Part shown: positions 1 to 9,701 of the stretch, in pieces | How positions within the stretch are numbered: position 1 is the stretch's first letter | Layout: every line of letters begins with the position of its first letter | From: Cytophagaceae bacterium | Lineage (GTDB): Bacteria > Bacteroidota > Bacteroidia > Cytophagales > JAIYAX01 | DNA: 64,000 nt | Assembly (NCBI GenBank): GCA_027488815.1 | Contig: JAIYAX010000005.1 | Span: 62,001 to 126,000, forward strand | Direction of reading: 5' to 3' | Translations under genes and position numbers: made by a program | The notes under the pieces: model-generated | Told to the model about the DNA's origin: nothing | Databases searched by the model: none | Seen by the model: the letters and a program-made list of their open reading frames with translations, nothing else

Positions 1-294
1 AACATCGTTGGCCTTCCTGATGGCCTCATCGATGCCACGGAGCTGGGTATTTTCCCTAACCCTGCCAATGAGAAGCTGACGCTTCGATTTAGCGAGCCTA
101 TCCAAAAGCCTATGCACTACACCCTCGTCGATCTGATGGGTAAAACCATGCTCGAAGGCGTGCTGCAAGCGGATACGCAGGAGACTGAGCTCAGGACAGA
201 GGAGCTCAAATCGGGTATGTACATCTTCCGACTGTACTCACCTGATAGCCCTGAGCAGGAGCTAATCACAAAGAAGATTATTATTCAGCATTAA
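1..294 (+). CDS. C-terminal part of a T9SS type A sorting-domain protein (5' end outside window)
   Basis: Frame +1 is open from base 1: NIVGLPDG...ELGIFPNPANEKLTLRFSEPIQKPMHYTLVDLMGKT...SGMYIFRL...KKIIIQH*. The 'FPNPAxxxLxL' start and 'G.Y.....KKI.' end are typical of Por secretion C-terminal domains. Confidence 0.85.
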   Translation, partial: NIVGLPDGLIDATELGIFPNPANEKLTLRFSEPIQKPMHYTLVDLMGKTMLEGVLQADTQETELRTEELKSGMYIFRLYSPDSPEQELITKKIIIQH

Positions 295-298
295 AGTG

Positions 299-360
299 CT
301 GTCGGGTGGGAACACCCGACAGACTTCAGGTTCTGTCAGGTGGGAACACCTGACAGAACC
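299..360. repeat. Two tandem perfect palindromes (hairpins) with GGAA loops
   Basis: CTGTCGGGTG-GGAA-CACCCGACAG (299-322) and GGTTCTGTCAGGTG-GGAA-CACCTGACAGAACC (329-360); both stems are perfect and the loop is the same. Confidence 0.9.
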
Positions 361-367
361 AAAGCAT

Positions 368-398
368 AAAAAAACCCCGATTTCCCGGGGTTTTTTCG
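368..398 (+). terminator. Rho-independent terminator
   Basis: AAAAAACCCCG-ATTTCC-CGGGGTTTTTT. Confidence 0.85.
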
Positions 399-482
399 TT
401 TGCTTTTATGGGCCACAGCTGGTGATATGATCCGGCCATTGATACGCTTCAGCTACCTAAAGGTTACCCAACTGACTAAAAT

Positions 483-1643
483 TTATTTTAACCAGCTTTT
501 TGGATAGCTCTCGTCCACAAACTCAAGAGCTTGCGATGTCAGATAGAGAGGCTTGAAGGTGTCAATCATCACAGCCAGCTCATTGGTCTCCTTTGCACCG
601 ATGCTGGCCTCTACCGTGCCGGGGTGCGGGCCATGAGGCAGGCCACCGGGGTGTAGCGTAAAGGAAGCCCTGTCGATGCCTCTCCTGCTCATAAAGTTGC
701 CTTCCACATAGTAGAGCACCTCATCCGAGTCGATGTTGCTGTGGTTGTAAGGAGCAGGGATAGCAAGCGGATGGTAGTCAAACAGCCGGGGCACAAAAGA
801 ACAGATCACAAAATTGTGCGCCTGGAACGTCTGATGCACAGGTGGCGGAAGGTGTATCCTGCCGGTAACCGGCTCAAAATCATGGATCGAGAAACAGTAG
901 GGATACAAAAAGCCATCCCAGCCGATCACATCAAGAGGATGGTGACCATAGTAGTAATGGTGCATATAGCCTCCCTTTTTGATCTTCAGCAGAAACCTGC
1001 CTTTCTCATCACGGGTGATGAGCTCTGAGGGCGGCCTGATGTCACGTTCACAATAGGGGGCATGCTCCAGCAATTGTCCCAACTGGTTGCGGTAATGCTT
1101 CACCGTCTCCACCGGGCTGAAGGACTCGATGATGAGCAGTCGGGTATCAGCCTGGTCAAAGTGAAGCTGATAGATGGTGGTGCGTGGGATCAACACATAG
1201 TCTCCCTGCCTGAAATGCAATCTCCCAAACTGGGAGTCCAGATACCCGCTCCCATCATGCACAAAGAGCACCTCATCTGCTTCACCATTTTTATAGAAGT
1301 AATCCATGTCAGTAGAAGACGGATTACAGATGCTAAGCGTCACATCCTGATTGGCGAGCAGCGTTTTTCTTGATTCCAGAAAGTCAACACCGGTACGCTT
1401 TGCCTTGGAGGTCTGTAGGTGGGTTTGCAGCAAAGCCCGATCTTTCAACAGCTCAAATCCATAGGGAAGCGGCTCACCTACCTCTGTGACTTGTGTCGGC
1501 GGCACGATATGGTACAGGTTTGAGTAGATACCTGAAAAGCCATGGGAACTTACCAACTCTTCTGCATAGAGGCTTCCATCGGGTTGCCTGAATTGGATGT
1601 GTCTTTTGGGAGGGATTTGCCCCAACCGGTGGTAGTATGACAT
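483..1643 (-). CDS. hmgA: Homogentisate 1,2-dioxygenase family protein
   Basis: 386 aa cupin-type protein (MSYYHRLGQIPPKRHIQFR..., EVLFVHDGSGYLDSQFGRLHFRQGDYVLIPRTT, ...LPHGPHPGTVEASIG). Confidence 0.85.
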   Translation of the reverse strand: MSYYHRLGQIPPKRHIQFRQPDGSLYAEELVSSHGFSGIYSNLYHIVPPTQVTEVGEPLPYGFELLKDRALLQTHLQTSKAKRTGVDFLESRKTLLANQDVTLSICNPSSTDMDYFYKNGEADEVLFVHDGSGYLDSQFGRLHFRQGDYVLIPRTTIYQLHFDQADTRLLIIESFSPVETVKHYRNQLGQLLEHAPYCERDIRPPSELITRDEKGRFLLKIKKGGYMHHYYYGHHPLDVIGWDGFLYPYCFSIHDFEPVTGRIHLPPPVHQTFQAHNFVICSFVPRLFDYHPLAIPAPYNHSNIDSDEVLYYVEGNFMSRRGIDRASFTLHPGGLPHGPHPGTVEASIGAKETNELAVMIDTFKPLYLTSQALEFVDESYPKSWLK

Positions 1644-1646
1644 CGT

Positions 1647-3320
1647 TTAGTTGTTTGTCTGATTAGCGATATTCTCTGCTTTGTCAAAAAGCCTCATGGC
1701 CTGAATAAACTCATCATCAGCCTGATGTAAAACCGGGAAGAACCCTTCGTTTTTAAAAGCTGACCTTCCGATGAATGCTTTGGCCACATTGCGGATCAGT
1801 TTGTCAGACTTGGCCAATTGACTATCGTCCACTTTCACCCCGTTTGTTTTTGCCAGGGCCATGATTTCTGTCATCATTGGCTTTGTGATTTCGAAAGATT
1901 TTATGAACTCTTCCACCTTCATTTTTGCAAAACGCTTTTTCTCGGCGTTGTAGTAATTCAGCGCATATTCTCTGAACACATTGCTCACGATCATCTCTCC
2001 ATACAATTGGGTATAGTCGGTCGTGTCTCTAGGTATAAAATAATCAGGCATAATGCCACCACCACCATACACTGTTCTTCCCTTTAGCGTTTTATACTTG
2101 AGGTTTTCGTCAAAATGTATGCTGTCGGAATGGAAAAATTCCCCTTGCTTATACCTGTTCATCAGGTCCATTTCGTAGCTCTCATCGCCTCCTCCGACAT
2201 AGGGTTTCTGTATGGATCTGCCGCTTGGGGTATAGTACCTGGATATGGTCAACCTCAATTCTGATTTGTCACTCAGGGCAAAAGGATATTGAACCAAGCC
2301 CTTGCCAAACGTACGCCTTCCAACGATCAAGCCACGGTCATTGTCCTGAACGGCACCTGACACAATCTCAGAAGCTGAAGCCGAGCCTTCGTCTACCATA
2401 ATGATCAGGCCACCTTTTTCAAAATTACCCGGCCTAAGGGCCCTCACCTCTGAGTTGTACTGCCTTTGCTTTCCTTTGGTATACACGATCAGTTCATTGC
2501 CACCCAAAAACTCATCGGCAATATTTGTGGCCCGGTCCATGTAACCGCCCGGGTTGCCACGTAAATCCAAAACCAGGCGCTTCATTCCTTTTTTCTTAAG
2601 GGTGCTGAGGGCATTCACAAATTCATCATAAGTGGTAGCGGCAAATCGGCTGATTTTAATGTAGCCTGTCTGGTTGTCCACCATGTAGCTGACATCCACA
2701 GAGTAATTGGGTATTTTATCCCGGGTAATGGTATAGTCGATCAGATCAGAAGACTTTCCTCTCATGATGCTAACCTCAACCCTGGTTCCTTTAGGCCCAC
2801 GAAGCAGATCAAATACATCTCTGTTTTGAATCTTGGCTTCGTTTTCCACTCCCTTTTCGTCTTTGCGTTTATAGGTTCCTGCCACATTTTTGCCGTCTAC
2901 TTTGATGATTTTATCACCTGCTTGCAAACCCACTGACTCTGAAGGGCCACCACTGATGGGAGAAACCACATAGATGGTGTCTTTTATGATGTTGAATTCA
3001 ATACCTATTCCTTCAAAATTGCCCTCCAACTGAGATTGAACAATCGTTAGATCTTTGGGTGGAATATAGGAGGAGTGAGGGTCAAGCTCACTTAGCATCT
3101 CAGCAATGGCATTTTCCACGATCTTCTCGGTATCTACGGTGTCCACATAGTCCCGGTCAATGATGGTCAGAATATCTCTGAATTTCTGAGAGATCTGGTA
3201 CACGTCTTTGCTTGGACCAGGGCTAAAAACAGTTGCCCCAATCAGGATGCCTGAGGCTAATGCGATAGAGAGCAACAGAGGTAAGCGTATGGAGAAATTG
3301 GAATTCTTATAATCAGCCAC
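1647..3320 (-). CDS. S41 family C-terminal processing peptidase with PDZ domain
   Basis: N-terminal TM/signal, PDZ (GIGIEFNIIKDTIYVVSPISGGPSESVGLQAGDKIIKVDG), catalytic Ser/Lys motifs (DEGSASASEIVSGA...RTFGKGLVQ). Confidence 0.92.
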   Translation of the reverse strand: MADYKNSNFSIRLPLLLSIALASGILIGATVFSPGPSKDVYQISQKFRDILTIIDRDYVDTVDTEKIVENAIAEMLSELDPHSSYIPPKDLTIVQSQLEGNFEGIGIEFNIIKDTIYVVSPISGGPSESVGLQAGDKIIKVDGKNVAGTYKRKDEKGVENEAKIQNRDVFDLLRGPKGTRVEVSIMRGKSSDLIDYTITRDKIPNYSVDVSYMVDNQTGYIKISRFAATTYDEFVNALSTLKKKGMKRLVLDLRGNPGGYMDRATNIADEFLGGNELIVYTKGKQRQYNSEVRALRPGNFEKGGLIIMVDEGSASASEIVSGAVQDNDRGLIVGRRTFGKGLVQYPFALSDKSELRLTISRYYTPSGRSIQKPYVGGGDESYEMDLMNRYKQGEFFHSDSIHFDENLKYKTLKGRTVYGGGGIMPDYFIPRDTTDYTQLYGEMIVSNVFREYALNYYNAEKKRFAKMKVEEFIKSFEITKPMMTEIMALAKTNGVKVDDSQLAKSDKLIRNVAKAFIGRSAFKNEGFFPVLHQADDEFIQAMRLFDKAENIANQTNN

Positions 3321-3441
3321 GATGGATCAAATTGAGATGTAGAAACAAAGATAAAGAAATAAAGTGCCAGAGGCAGGTTCGAATTAAGCAAGCAATCCCC
3401 TGATCCAAAGTCATTTTTATTCGAGTGGCTTTTTTTTAGTT

Positions 3442-4200
3442 TTGTGGGAAATGATAAGCACCTCCCAGCCGATACGAGTTCTTCTGCAAGATCAGCCTGT
3501 TCTTGGAGAGATTCTTTTTGACTTTGGGGTACGGTTTCACCTCCATCAGGACGATACCTTGACTCAATTGATGGAAAGGTATCGCATAGAGGAGCATATT
3601 TTTATGGCAACAGTTGAGCTTGCCTTTGAAAGCCGTTTGCTTGACATGAGCTATCTGGCCCAGTTGCCTACTCATCTTTTACTCGCCTATCTGGATTACA
3701 ATCACCGTCAGTTTATCAAACACCGTCTACCTTACTTTGCAGAGCTGATACAAGCGGCAGGAACAAGCCATCCTGACTATAAAGTGGTCATTGAAGATCT
3801 TAAAATGGCTTTCCCTCTTTTCCGAGAGGATTTCATCAGGCACGTTTACAAAGAAGAAGATGAGCTTTTTGCTTTTGTAAGGCAAATGCTGGTTTTCCTG
3901 GAAGACCCACGCCGTTACGGATCCATGCTCAAACGACTGAGCACTTCTTCTTTGCATCGCATGGCCCTTCATCATGCAGAAGATGACGATGATATGGCCG
4001 GAATACGCAGCCTCACCAAAGAATACTTCTTAGATCCTGAAGCTCCGCTTACGTTAGTGCTGTTGTACGATGGGCTACAGAAGTTTGAAAAAGAGCTGGC
4101 TCACCATGCCCAGGTGGAAAATGAACTGTTATTCCCCAAGGCACTTGAGTTGGAGTACAAAGTCAATGGCTTCATCCACAGGCATTCAGTCTTGAATTAA
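3442..4200 (+). CDS. Hemerythrin-domain protein, RIC/ScdA-like (iron-sulfur cluster repair type)
   Basis: ScdA-N-like N-terminus (LGEILFDFGVRFHLHQDDTLTQL) followed by His/Glu-rich helices (HRQFIKHRLPYF, HVYKEEDELF, MALHHAEDDDD, HHAQVENELLFP). Confidence 0.65.
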   Translation: MWEMISTSQPIRVLLQDQPVLGEILFDFGVRFHLHQDDTLTQLMERYRIEEHIFMATVELAFESRLLDMSYLAQLPTHLLLAYLDYNHRQFIKHRLPYFAELIQAAGTSHPDYKVVIEDLKMAFPLFREDFIRHVYKEEDELFAFVRQMLVFLEDPRRYGSMLKRLSTSSLHRMALHHAEDDDDMAGIRSLTKEYFLDPEAPLTLVLLYDGLQKFEKELAHHAQVENELLFPKALELEYKVNGFIHRHSVLN

Positions 4201-4616
4201 TGGCCAGGGTACTGGCGATTGATTACGGTCTCAAAAGGGTTGGCATTGCGGTAACGGATCCTCTCAGAATGATTGCTCAGCCCTTGCTCACCGTATCGGC
4301 GCATCAATTGATGCAGTTTTTGACAGATTACATGAGCAAGGAGGAAGTAAGCGATATCGTTCTTGGTATGCCGGTTGACTTGTTCAATCAGCCAACGCAC
4401 ACCACCCAGCCGGCCCGTCGATTGCATGAGCAACTGAAAAGCAAATTCCCACAGATCAATATTCACCTTATTGACGAGCGTTTTACCACCGTGATGGCGA
4501 AAAAGTCAATGCTTGAAGCCGGCGCAGGTAAAAAACAAAGAAGTGATAAGAAAATCATGGATAAAGTGAGTGCAGCTATTATTTTGCAAGACTTTTTAGC
4601 CCGAAATCCTACATGA
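4200..4616 (+). CDS. ruvX: Holliday junction resolvase RuvX (YqgF family)
   Basis: MARVLAIDYGLKRVGIAVTDPLRMIAQPL..., IVLGMPVDL, LIDERFTTVMA, DKVSAAIILQDFL. Confidence 0.93.
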   Translation: MARVLAIDYGLKRVGIAVTDPLRMIAQPLLTVSAHQLMQFLTDYMSKEEVSDIVLGMPVDLFNQPTHTTQPARRLHEQLKSKFPQINIHLIDERFTTVMAKKSMLEAGAGKKQRSDKKIMDKVSAAIILQDFLARNPT

Positions 4617-5167
4617 TCCGCCCGATAGTTGCTTACGGAGACCCGCTTTTAAAGAAAAAGTCAGTTGATATCGTGGAGAACTTCCCTCAGCTCAGTGTAC
4701 TTATCGACGATATGTTTGAAACCATGTATGCAGCCAGTGGAGTAGGGCTTGCTGCACCTCAGATTGGGCTGAACGTCAGGCTTTTTGTGGTTGACGGTGC
4801 CCCAATTGACGATGAAGATCTTAAGGATTTCAAAAAGGTGTTTATCAATCCTACCATTGTTCATGAAGAAGGAAAGGAATGGGCTTATGAAGAAGGCTGC
4901 CTGAGCATACCCGGCATACGTGAAGATGTCTACCGCAGTGAAAAGCTGACCATTCAGTATGTGGATGAAAATTGGATTGAGCATACCGAACATTTTGAAG
5001 GGATCAGAGCCAGAATCATCCAGCATGAGTACGATCATATCGAGGGCATCTTATTTACTGACCACTTATCAGGCTTTAAAAGAAGGCTACTCAAAGGAAA
5101 GATGCAGAACATCAGCAAAGGCAAGGTAGATGTATCGTACCGCATGAAATTTCCTGCAAAAGTCTAA
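4613..5167 (+). CDS. def: Peptide deformylase
   Basis: GVGLAAPQIG, EGCLSIPG, HEYDHIEGILF motifs. Confidence 0.96.
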   Translation: MIRPIVAYGDPLLKKKSVDIVENFPQLSVLIDDMFETMYAASGVGLAAPQIGLNVRLFVVDGAPIDDEDLKDFKKVFINPTIVHEEGKEWAYEEGCLSIPGIREDVYRSEKLTIQYVDENWIEHTEHFEGIRARIIQHEYDHIEGILFTDHLSGFKRRLLKGKMQNISKGKVDVSYRMKFPAKV

Positions 5168-6315
5168 TGCCATTTACGTTTCAATCAAGACTTCCGGCAA
5201 CGGGTACCAGCATATTCAGTACCATGTCGGCTTTGGCCAAAGCGCACCAGGCCATTAATCTGGGACAAGGCTTTCCGGAGTTTGACCCCCCAAAAGCGTT
5301 GATTGACTCTATTCATGAATATTTAAAAAAAGGCCTCAATCAGTATGCCCCTTCGATAGGCTTGCTCTCCCTGAGGGAGGCCATCGCCTCAAAGCTGGAA
5401 GTCTTTAACAAGACACGTTTTGATCCTGAACAGGAAATCACCGTAACCTCCGGAGCCACTGAGGCTTTGTTTGATGCCATCCTGGCTTTTTGTAAGCAAG
5501 GTGATGAAGTACTGATCATAGAGCCAGCTTATGACAGCTACACTCCCGCTGTTCTTATTGCAGGAGCCAGGCCAGTCTACTACCGACTCCCCGAGCCTGA
5601 TTTTCACTTTGATGCGTGGGAATTCAGAAAACTGATTTCTCCTAAAACAAAGGCTATTCTGTTAAACAATCCCATGAACCCATGTGGGAAAGTATGGACA
5701 AAATCAGATCTGGATCAAATTGAGCAAATCGTTTTGGAGCATAACCTGCTGCTAATTTGTGACGAGGTTTATGAACATATTTATTTCGAGCAGGCCTTTA
5801 ACAGCATGCTTACTTACCCCCGATTGAAGGGGCATGTCATCTCAGTTTCATCATTTGGTAAGACCTTTAACAACACCGGCTGGAAGCTAGGCTATGCAGT
5901 GGCTGAAGCTGCATTGATGGCAGAGTTCAGGAAAGTGCACCAGTTTGTAACCTTTTCCAGTTTTACCGCAGCTCAGGCAGCTCTTGCAGATCAATTGGCT
6001 GACCATAGCTGGTATGATGCCCTGAGGAGCATGTATTTGAGCAAGAGAAACGTACTTATAGAAGCATTTCGTACGCATGACAGGGAGCTTAAGCCCAGTG
6101 AAGGCACTTATTTCCAATTGTTAGGTATGCCCTCAAATGCATTAGGAGACCTTGAATTTGCAGAGAAACTGGTCAAAGAGGCGGGAGTGGCGGTGATCCC
6201 ACTTTCTCCTTTCTACCACGATGCTTATGACCCAAAACTGCTTCGCCTGTGCTTTGCGAAGAGTGATGATACGCTGAAAGAAGGAGCCAGAAGACTATGT
6301 CAGACCTTAGGATAA
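5167..6315 (+). CDS. Methionine/glutamine-type aminotransferase (class I/II, YbdL-like)
   Basis: PLP fold; SVSSFGKTFNNTGWKLGY lysine motif; NNPMNPCGKVW; LRLCFAKSDDTL C-terminus. Confidence 0.85.
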   Translation: MPFTFQSRLPATGTSIFSTMSALAKAHQAINLGQGFPEFDPPKALIDSIHEYLKKGLNQYAPSIGLLSLREAIASKLEVFNKTRFDPEQEITVTSGATEALFDAILAFCKQGDEVLIIEPAYDSYTPAVLIAGARPVYYRLPEPDFHFDAWEFRKLISPKTKAILLNNPMNPCGKVWTKSDLDQIEQIVLEHNLLLICDEVYEHIYFEQAFNSMLTYPRLKGHVISVSSFGKTFNNTGWKLGYAVAEAALMAEFRKVHQFVTFSSFTAAQAALADQLADHSWYDALRSMYLSKRNVLIEAFRTHDRELKPSEGTYFQLLGMPSNALGDLEFAEKLVKEAGVAVIPLSPFYHDAYDPKLLRLCFAKSDDTLKEGARRLCQTLG

Positions 6316-7076
6316 CACTTGTACAGACTGATATTCACTGGTGTGAGCCTGAAGCCAACCGGTCGATGCAGGAGGAGAAAATTTGGTCATTAAGGGATCA
6401 GACAGATTTGATTGTATTGCCTGAGATGTTCACAACCGGGTTTTCCATGAAGGCCAAAGAATTTGCAGAGCATGAGAACGGGATTAGCGGCAAGTGGATG
6501 AAAAGAATGGCCTCGCATACTGGCGCACTTTTGGTCGGCAGTATCATGTGTGCTGATGGTGGTAAATTCTTCAACCGTATGCTAATGGCCTTCCCGGATG
6601 GGCGGTTTGAGCACTATGACAAACGACATTTGTTTAGTCCGGCAGATGAGCATAAAACCTATACTGCAGGCAGAGAGAGAAACATAATTGACTATAAAGG
6701 ATGGAGAATTTTCCCTCAGATTTGCTATGATCTCCGCTTTCCTGTTTTTAGCCGGAACGACCTTGGCTATGACTTATTACTTTACGTCGCTAACTGGCCT
6801 GAGGCAAGGATTTACGCCTGGCAAACTTTATTGAAGGCCAGGGCAATCGAAAACCAATGCTATTCTGTTGGGGTCAATCGGGTAGGAACCGATGGCAATC
6901 AATGGAAATTTCCGGGTAGTTCCATGATCTGCGATTTTCTTGGTCAGGTCATTTCACAAGGCTCAGATGCAGAGCAAATAATCAGCAGCACGATACAACT
7001 AGAGCCTTTAAAAGACTTCCGAAGTAAGTTTAACTTTCTATCCGACAGGGATCATTTTGAGTTAAAAGACCTTTAG
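6297..7076 (+). CDS. Nitrilase-superfamily amidohydrolase (omega-amidase YafV/Nit2-like)
   Basis: Glu-Lys-Cys triad context: LPEMFTTGFSM, YDKRHLFSPADEHKTYTAG, ICYDLRFPVFSR. Confidence 0.85.
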   Translation: MSDLRITLVQTDIHWCEPEANRSMQEEKIWSLRDQTDLIVLPEMFTTGFSMKAKEFAEHENGISGKWMKRMASHTGALLVGSIMCADGGKFFNRMLMAFPDGRFEHYDKRHLFSPADEHKTYTAGRERNIIDYKGWRIFPQICYDLRFPVFSRNDLGYDLLLYVANWPEARIYAWQTLLKARAIENQCYSVGVNRVGTDGNQWKFPGSSMICDFLGQVISQGSDAEQIISSTIQLEPLKDFRSKFNFLSDRDHFELKDL

Positions 7077-7433
7077 GACCTGCTCAGAAATCAGGCTTTC
7101 CTCCACATGTTTTATCTGAAGTTTGTGGACAAAAAATTCCTGAATAGGGGTTTCAGGGTCTGCAAAAAAAAAGAGTTCATTTTCAGTTGTATTCAGTTTC
7201 TCAAGCAATCTGATTAATGGAGCGGATAATGATCCTTTTCCTCTGATGTAAATGCAAATCGGTTGTAGTGCATCCATCATTTTTTCTGCAGCCATGTATA
7301 GCTCCGGCTCAGAGCCTGAATCCAAATCAAGCATCGGGAATTGATGTCCTTTACTTCTTAATTCATTGAAGACCTCAGGCTCCCAATAGGTCGATATACT
7401 ATCTGTATTGAAGTATAAAAAACCTTGTATCAA
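7062..7433 (-). CDS. Hypothetical protein, 123 aa
   Basis: ORF overlapping the stop of the upstream VCBS protein by 4 bp (ATGA-type coupling); no recognised family. Confidence 0.55.
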   Translation of the reverse strand: MIQGFLYFNTDSISTYWEPEVFNELRSKGHQFPMLDLDSGSEPELYMAAEKMMDALQPICIYIRGKGSLSAPLIRLLEKLNTTENELFFFADPETPIQEFFVHKLQIKHVEESLISEQVLKVF

Positions 7434-9688
7434 GGCCTGATGATCAGCCTTTTGTGTATGGTTTTTTGAGACTGATCAGAAGTAAATCTCATGATGTACA
7501 AACCGGGACTTAACTCACTGCTGATGGCAGTTTCCTGATGGGCATTGACCCACTTTTCTGCACCGATGGCTTTACCTTCCGCTGTAAATGCTTTTAACCA
7601 ACCACTTTCGTTGGTCTTAAAACTAAATTGACCGGAGGAAGGATTTGGCCATAGTTCGAACTGGGGTTCTGACTTACTAAGCTGATTTACAGGTGTTCCC
7701 AATACTCCATTGGTGTTTTCCAAATAATGCAACCCACCTGTGAAAGTACCCACGATCATGTCCCTGGCACCATCACCATTCAAGTCTCCTATGGCTATTG
7801 AATTAAAGTTACCATTGCTCATAGGATTGGTGAGACCCGAGAGATTGTTGAAAAGCTGAACTTCATAGCGGGGGAGCGAGTCAAGCAGGTTTTGCTTCAC
7901 GTGGTCAATGACATAAACGACCCCTCTCGCTGTGGCATACACCAAATCCTGTAGGCTGTCATTGTTGATATCGGTCACAAAAGGTGCGATACCCCTGTCG
8001 AATGCAGCTATATCAAGCCCCATAAAAGTAGAGGTAACTTGAGAAAACACCCCATTGTTGTTGCGGATATAAACCAACCTGCCTGTCGCTTTACCGATCA
8101 GGAGATCAAGGTCTCCATCGTTATCCATATCATGGAAATGATGCAAGTCTCCAACCGCATATGGAACGTTTAGGATTTGATTGTTGGTAATACTAAACAG
8201 AAAGGGTACCTGATTGCTGGTTGCTGTATTGGGGTAGAGCGTTACCTGACCTTGTCCCAGGCTGCTGTTTAAGGAAGTCACAATCAAGTCTCTTTTGCCA
8301 TCATTGTTGAAATCAACGAAGATGGGGGTAAGGCTGGTTCGATTAAGGCTGCTTAGTCCCAAATAATCAGGGTCTGTTAAGGAAAAGCTTGGATTTGTGG
8401 AACTCCCCACATTGGTAAAAAGGCTAAGGCTGGCTCGGTAGTTTCCGGCACTGATGAGCCTTCCGTCATTTCCTACCAACAAGTCAAGATCACCATCACG
8501 ATCGATGTCTTCAAGTACCGGGCGTGCAAATTGACCCAAGTCAACCATGCCCTCTTGTAAAAAGTTGGATTTATTGAATTGTAAGGTGGTTCCATTGCCT
8601 GGGTTCACGTTTTTGTAAAGCCAGGAAGAAAACTGAAAGTTGACTTGATTGGCCTCATCGTTTGAAGTATTGGGTGCCACAAGCATATCCGTTTTGCCAT
8701 CAAAATCCAGATCTTCAAAAAAGGCAGCGGGGTATCTGGGCAAAATAGCAGGTAATGTATTCGGTGGGAAGGCGGTAGGAGGCGGTGCTACGACTGCATT
8801 CGCAAGAGTTCCAATGTTTTGCATGTAATACAATTCATTGCAACTGATATCACCCATGAAGAGGTCTTTATCCCCATCGCCATCGTAGTCATAAAGGCTT
8901 ACGGTTGAGCCGGCATGCAGAGGCGAAGAGCCTTTCGCCCCACTTAAAGGCCCCGTAGGGGCTGGTTTTAAAGGGCAGCTGTAGTTAAAAGTGAAGGTAA
9001 AACAAGTGTTTCCTTCGAAGAAGTCTCCCCAACAGGCATCTGCTCGTACCATCCTCATGGTATCAGGGTGCAAGTTGAGTTCTGTGCGCAGGTTTTTATA
9101 CCATTCTAGTGTGCCACCGGCGAAGAAGTCGAAAACCAATACATCTAAGTCATTGTCATTGTCAATATCGACTAAACCGGGCAGGTCTTGAGGATTAAAA
9201 GGAATGTTGAAGATGAGCCCTTGAAAATCATACTCCAATGGATCAAATGCCAGTTGAAAACTAGGAAATTGCCCTGGGGTGGTCTTGTTTTTATAAATTG
9301 CAATACCATAGATGGTGTAGGTGAAAATGTCTTTCCTGCCATCACCGTTAAAATCAGCTACAGACATCCAAAAAGTGACGGGGGGCAAGAAGGCTTCGTA
9401 TTCAGGCGTATATTTCCATGACCATACGCCGCCGTTTTGCACAGCCAGGTAAGTTTGAATTTTGTGTACTCCTGTACGATCAAAGACAAGCAGGTCTTCC
9501 ACTGTGTCGTTATTCAATCGCATTTTGTAAAACTGAGGGCTGTTTAAACCACCTGCCCATGCATTCGGCAGTTGCTGGTTATTTATGGATAAAGGTATAT
9601 TCGTCCGGTGTTTGAAAAACACCTGTTGACCTTGTGTCCCATAAAAGGGCAATGACAAGACTAAAAGCAGTAGATAGAACCTATTCAT
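7430..9688 (-). CDS. FG-GAP/VCBS-repeat secreted protein with T9SS type A sorting domain
   Basis: Signal peptide; repeated D(I/L)D.DGD.DLL...N motifs; C-terminus FELWPNPSSGQFSF...SPGLYIMRF...KRLIIRP. Confidence 0.9.
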   Translation of the reverse strand: MNRFYLLLLVLSLPFYGTQGQQVFFKHRTNIPLSINNQQLPNAWAGGLNSPQFYKMRLNNDTVEDLLVFDRTGVHKIQTYLAVQNGGVWSWKYTPEYEAFLPPVTFWMSVADFNGDGRKDIFTYTIYGIAIYKNKTTPGQFPSFQLAFDPLEYDFQGLIFNIPFNPQDLPGLVDIDNDNDLDVLVFDFFAGGTLEWYKNLRTELNLHPDTMRMVRADACWGDFFEGNTCFTFTFNYSCPLKPAPTGPLSGAKGSSPLHAGSTVSLYDYDGDGDKDLFMGDISCNELYYMQNIGTLANAVVAPPPTAFPPNTLPAILPRYPAAFFEDLDFDGKTDMLVAPNTSNDEANQVNFQFSSWLYKNVNPGNGTTLQFNKSNFLQEGMVDLGQFARPVLEDIDRDGDLDLLVGNDGRLISAGNYRASLSLFTNVGSSTNPSFSLTDPDYLGLSSLNRTSLTPIFVDFNNDGKRDLIVTSLNSSLGQGQVTLYPNTATSNQVPFLFSITNNQILNVPYAVGDLHHFHDMDNDGDLDLLIGKATGRLVYIRNNNGVFSQVTSTFMGLDIAAFDRGIAPFVTDINNDSLQDLVYATARGVVYVIDHVKQNLLDSLPRYEVQLFNNLSGLTNPMSNGNFNSIAIGDLNGDGARDMIVGTFTGGLHYLENTNGVLGTPVNQLSKSEPQFELWPNPSSGQFSFKTNESGWLKAFTAEGKAIGAEKWVNAHQETAISSELSPGLYIMRFTSDQSQKTIHKRLIIRP

Positions 9689-9701
9689 AGACGATCATTA
9701 A

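Noticed and set aside
741-1373. Plus-strand ORFs 741-1028 and 1062-1373
   Set aside because: Antisense to the well-supported homogentisate dioxygenase gene; no family resemblance.
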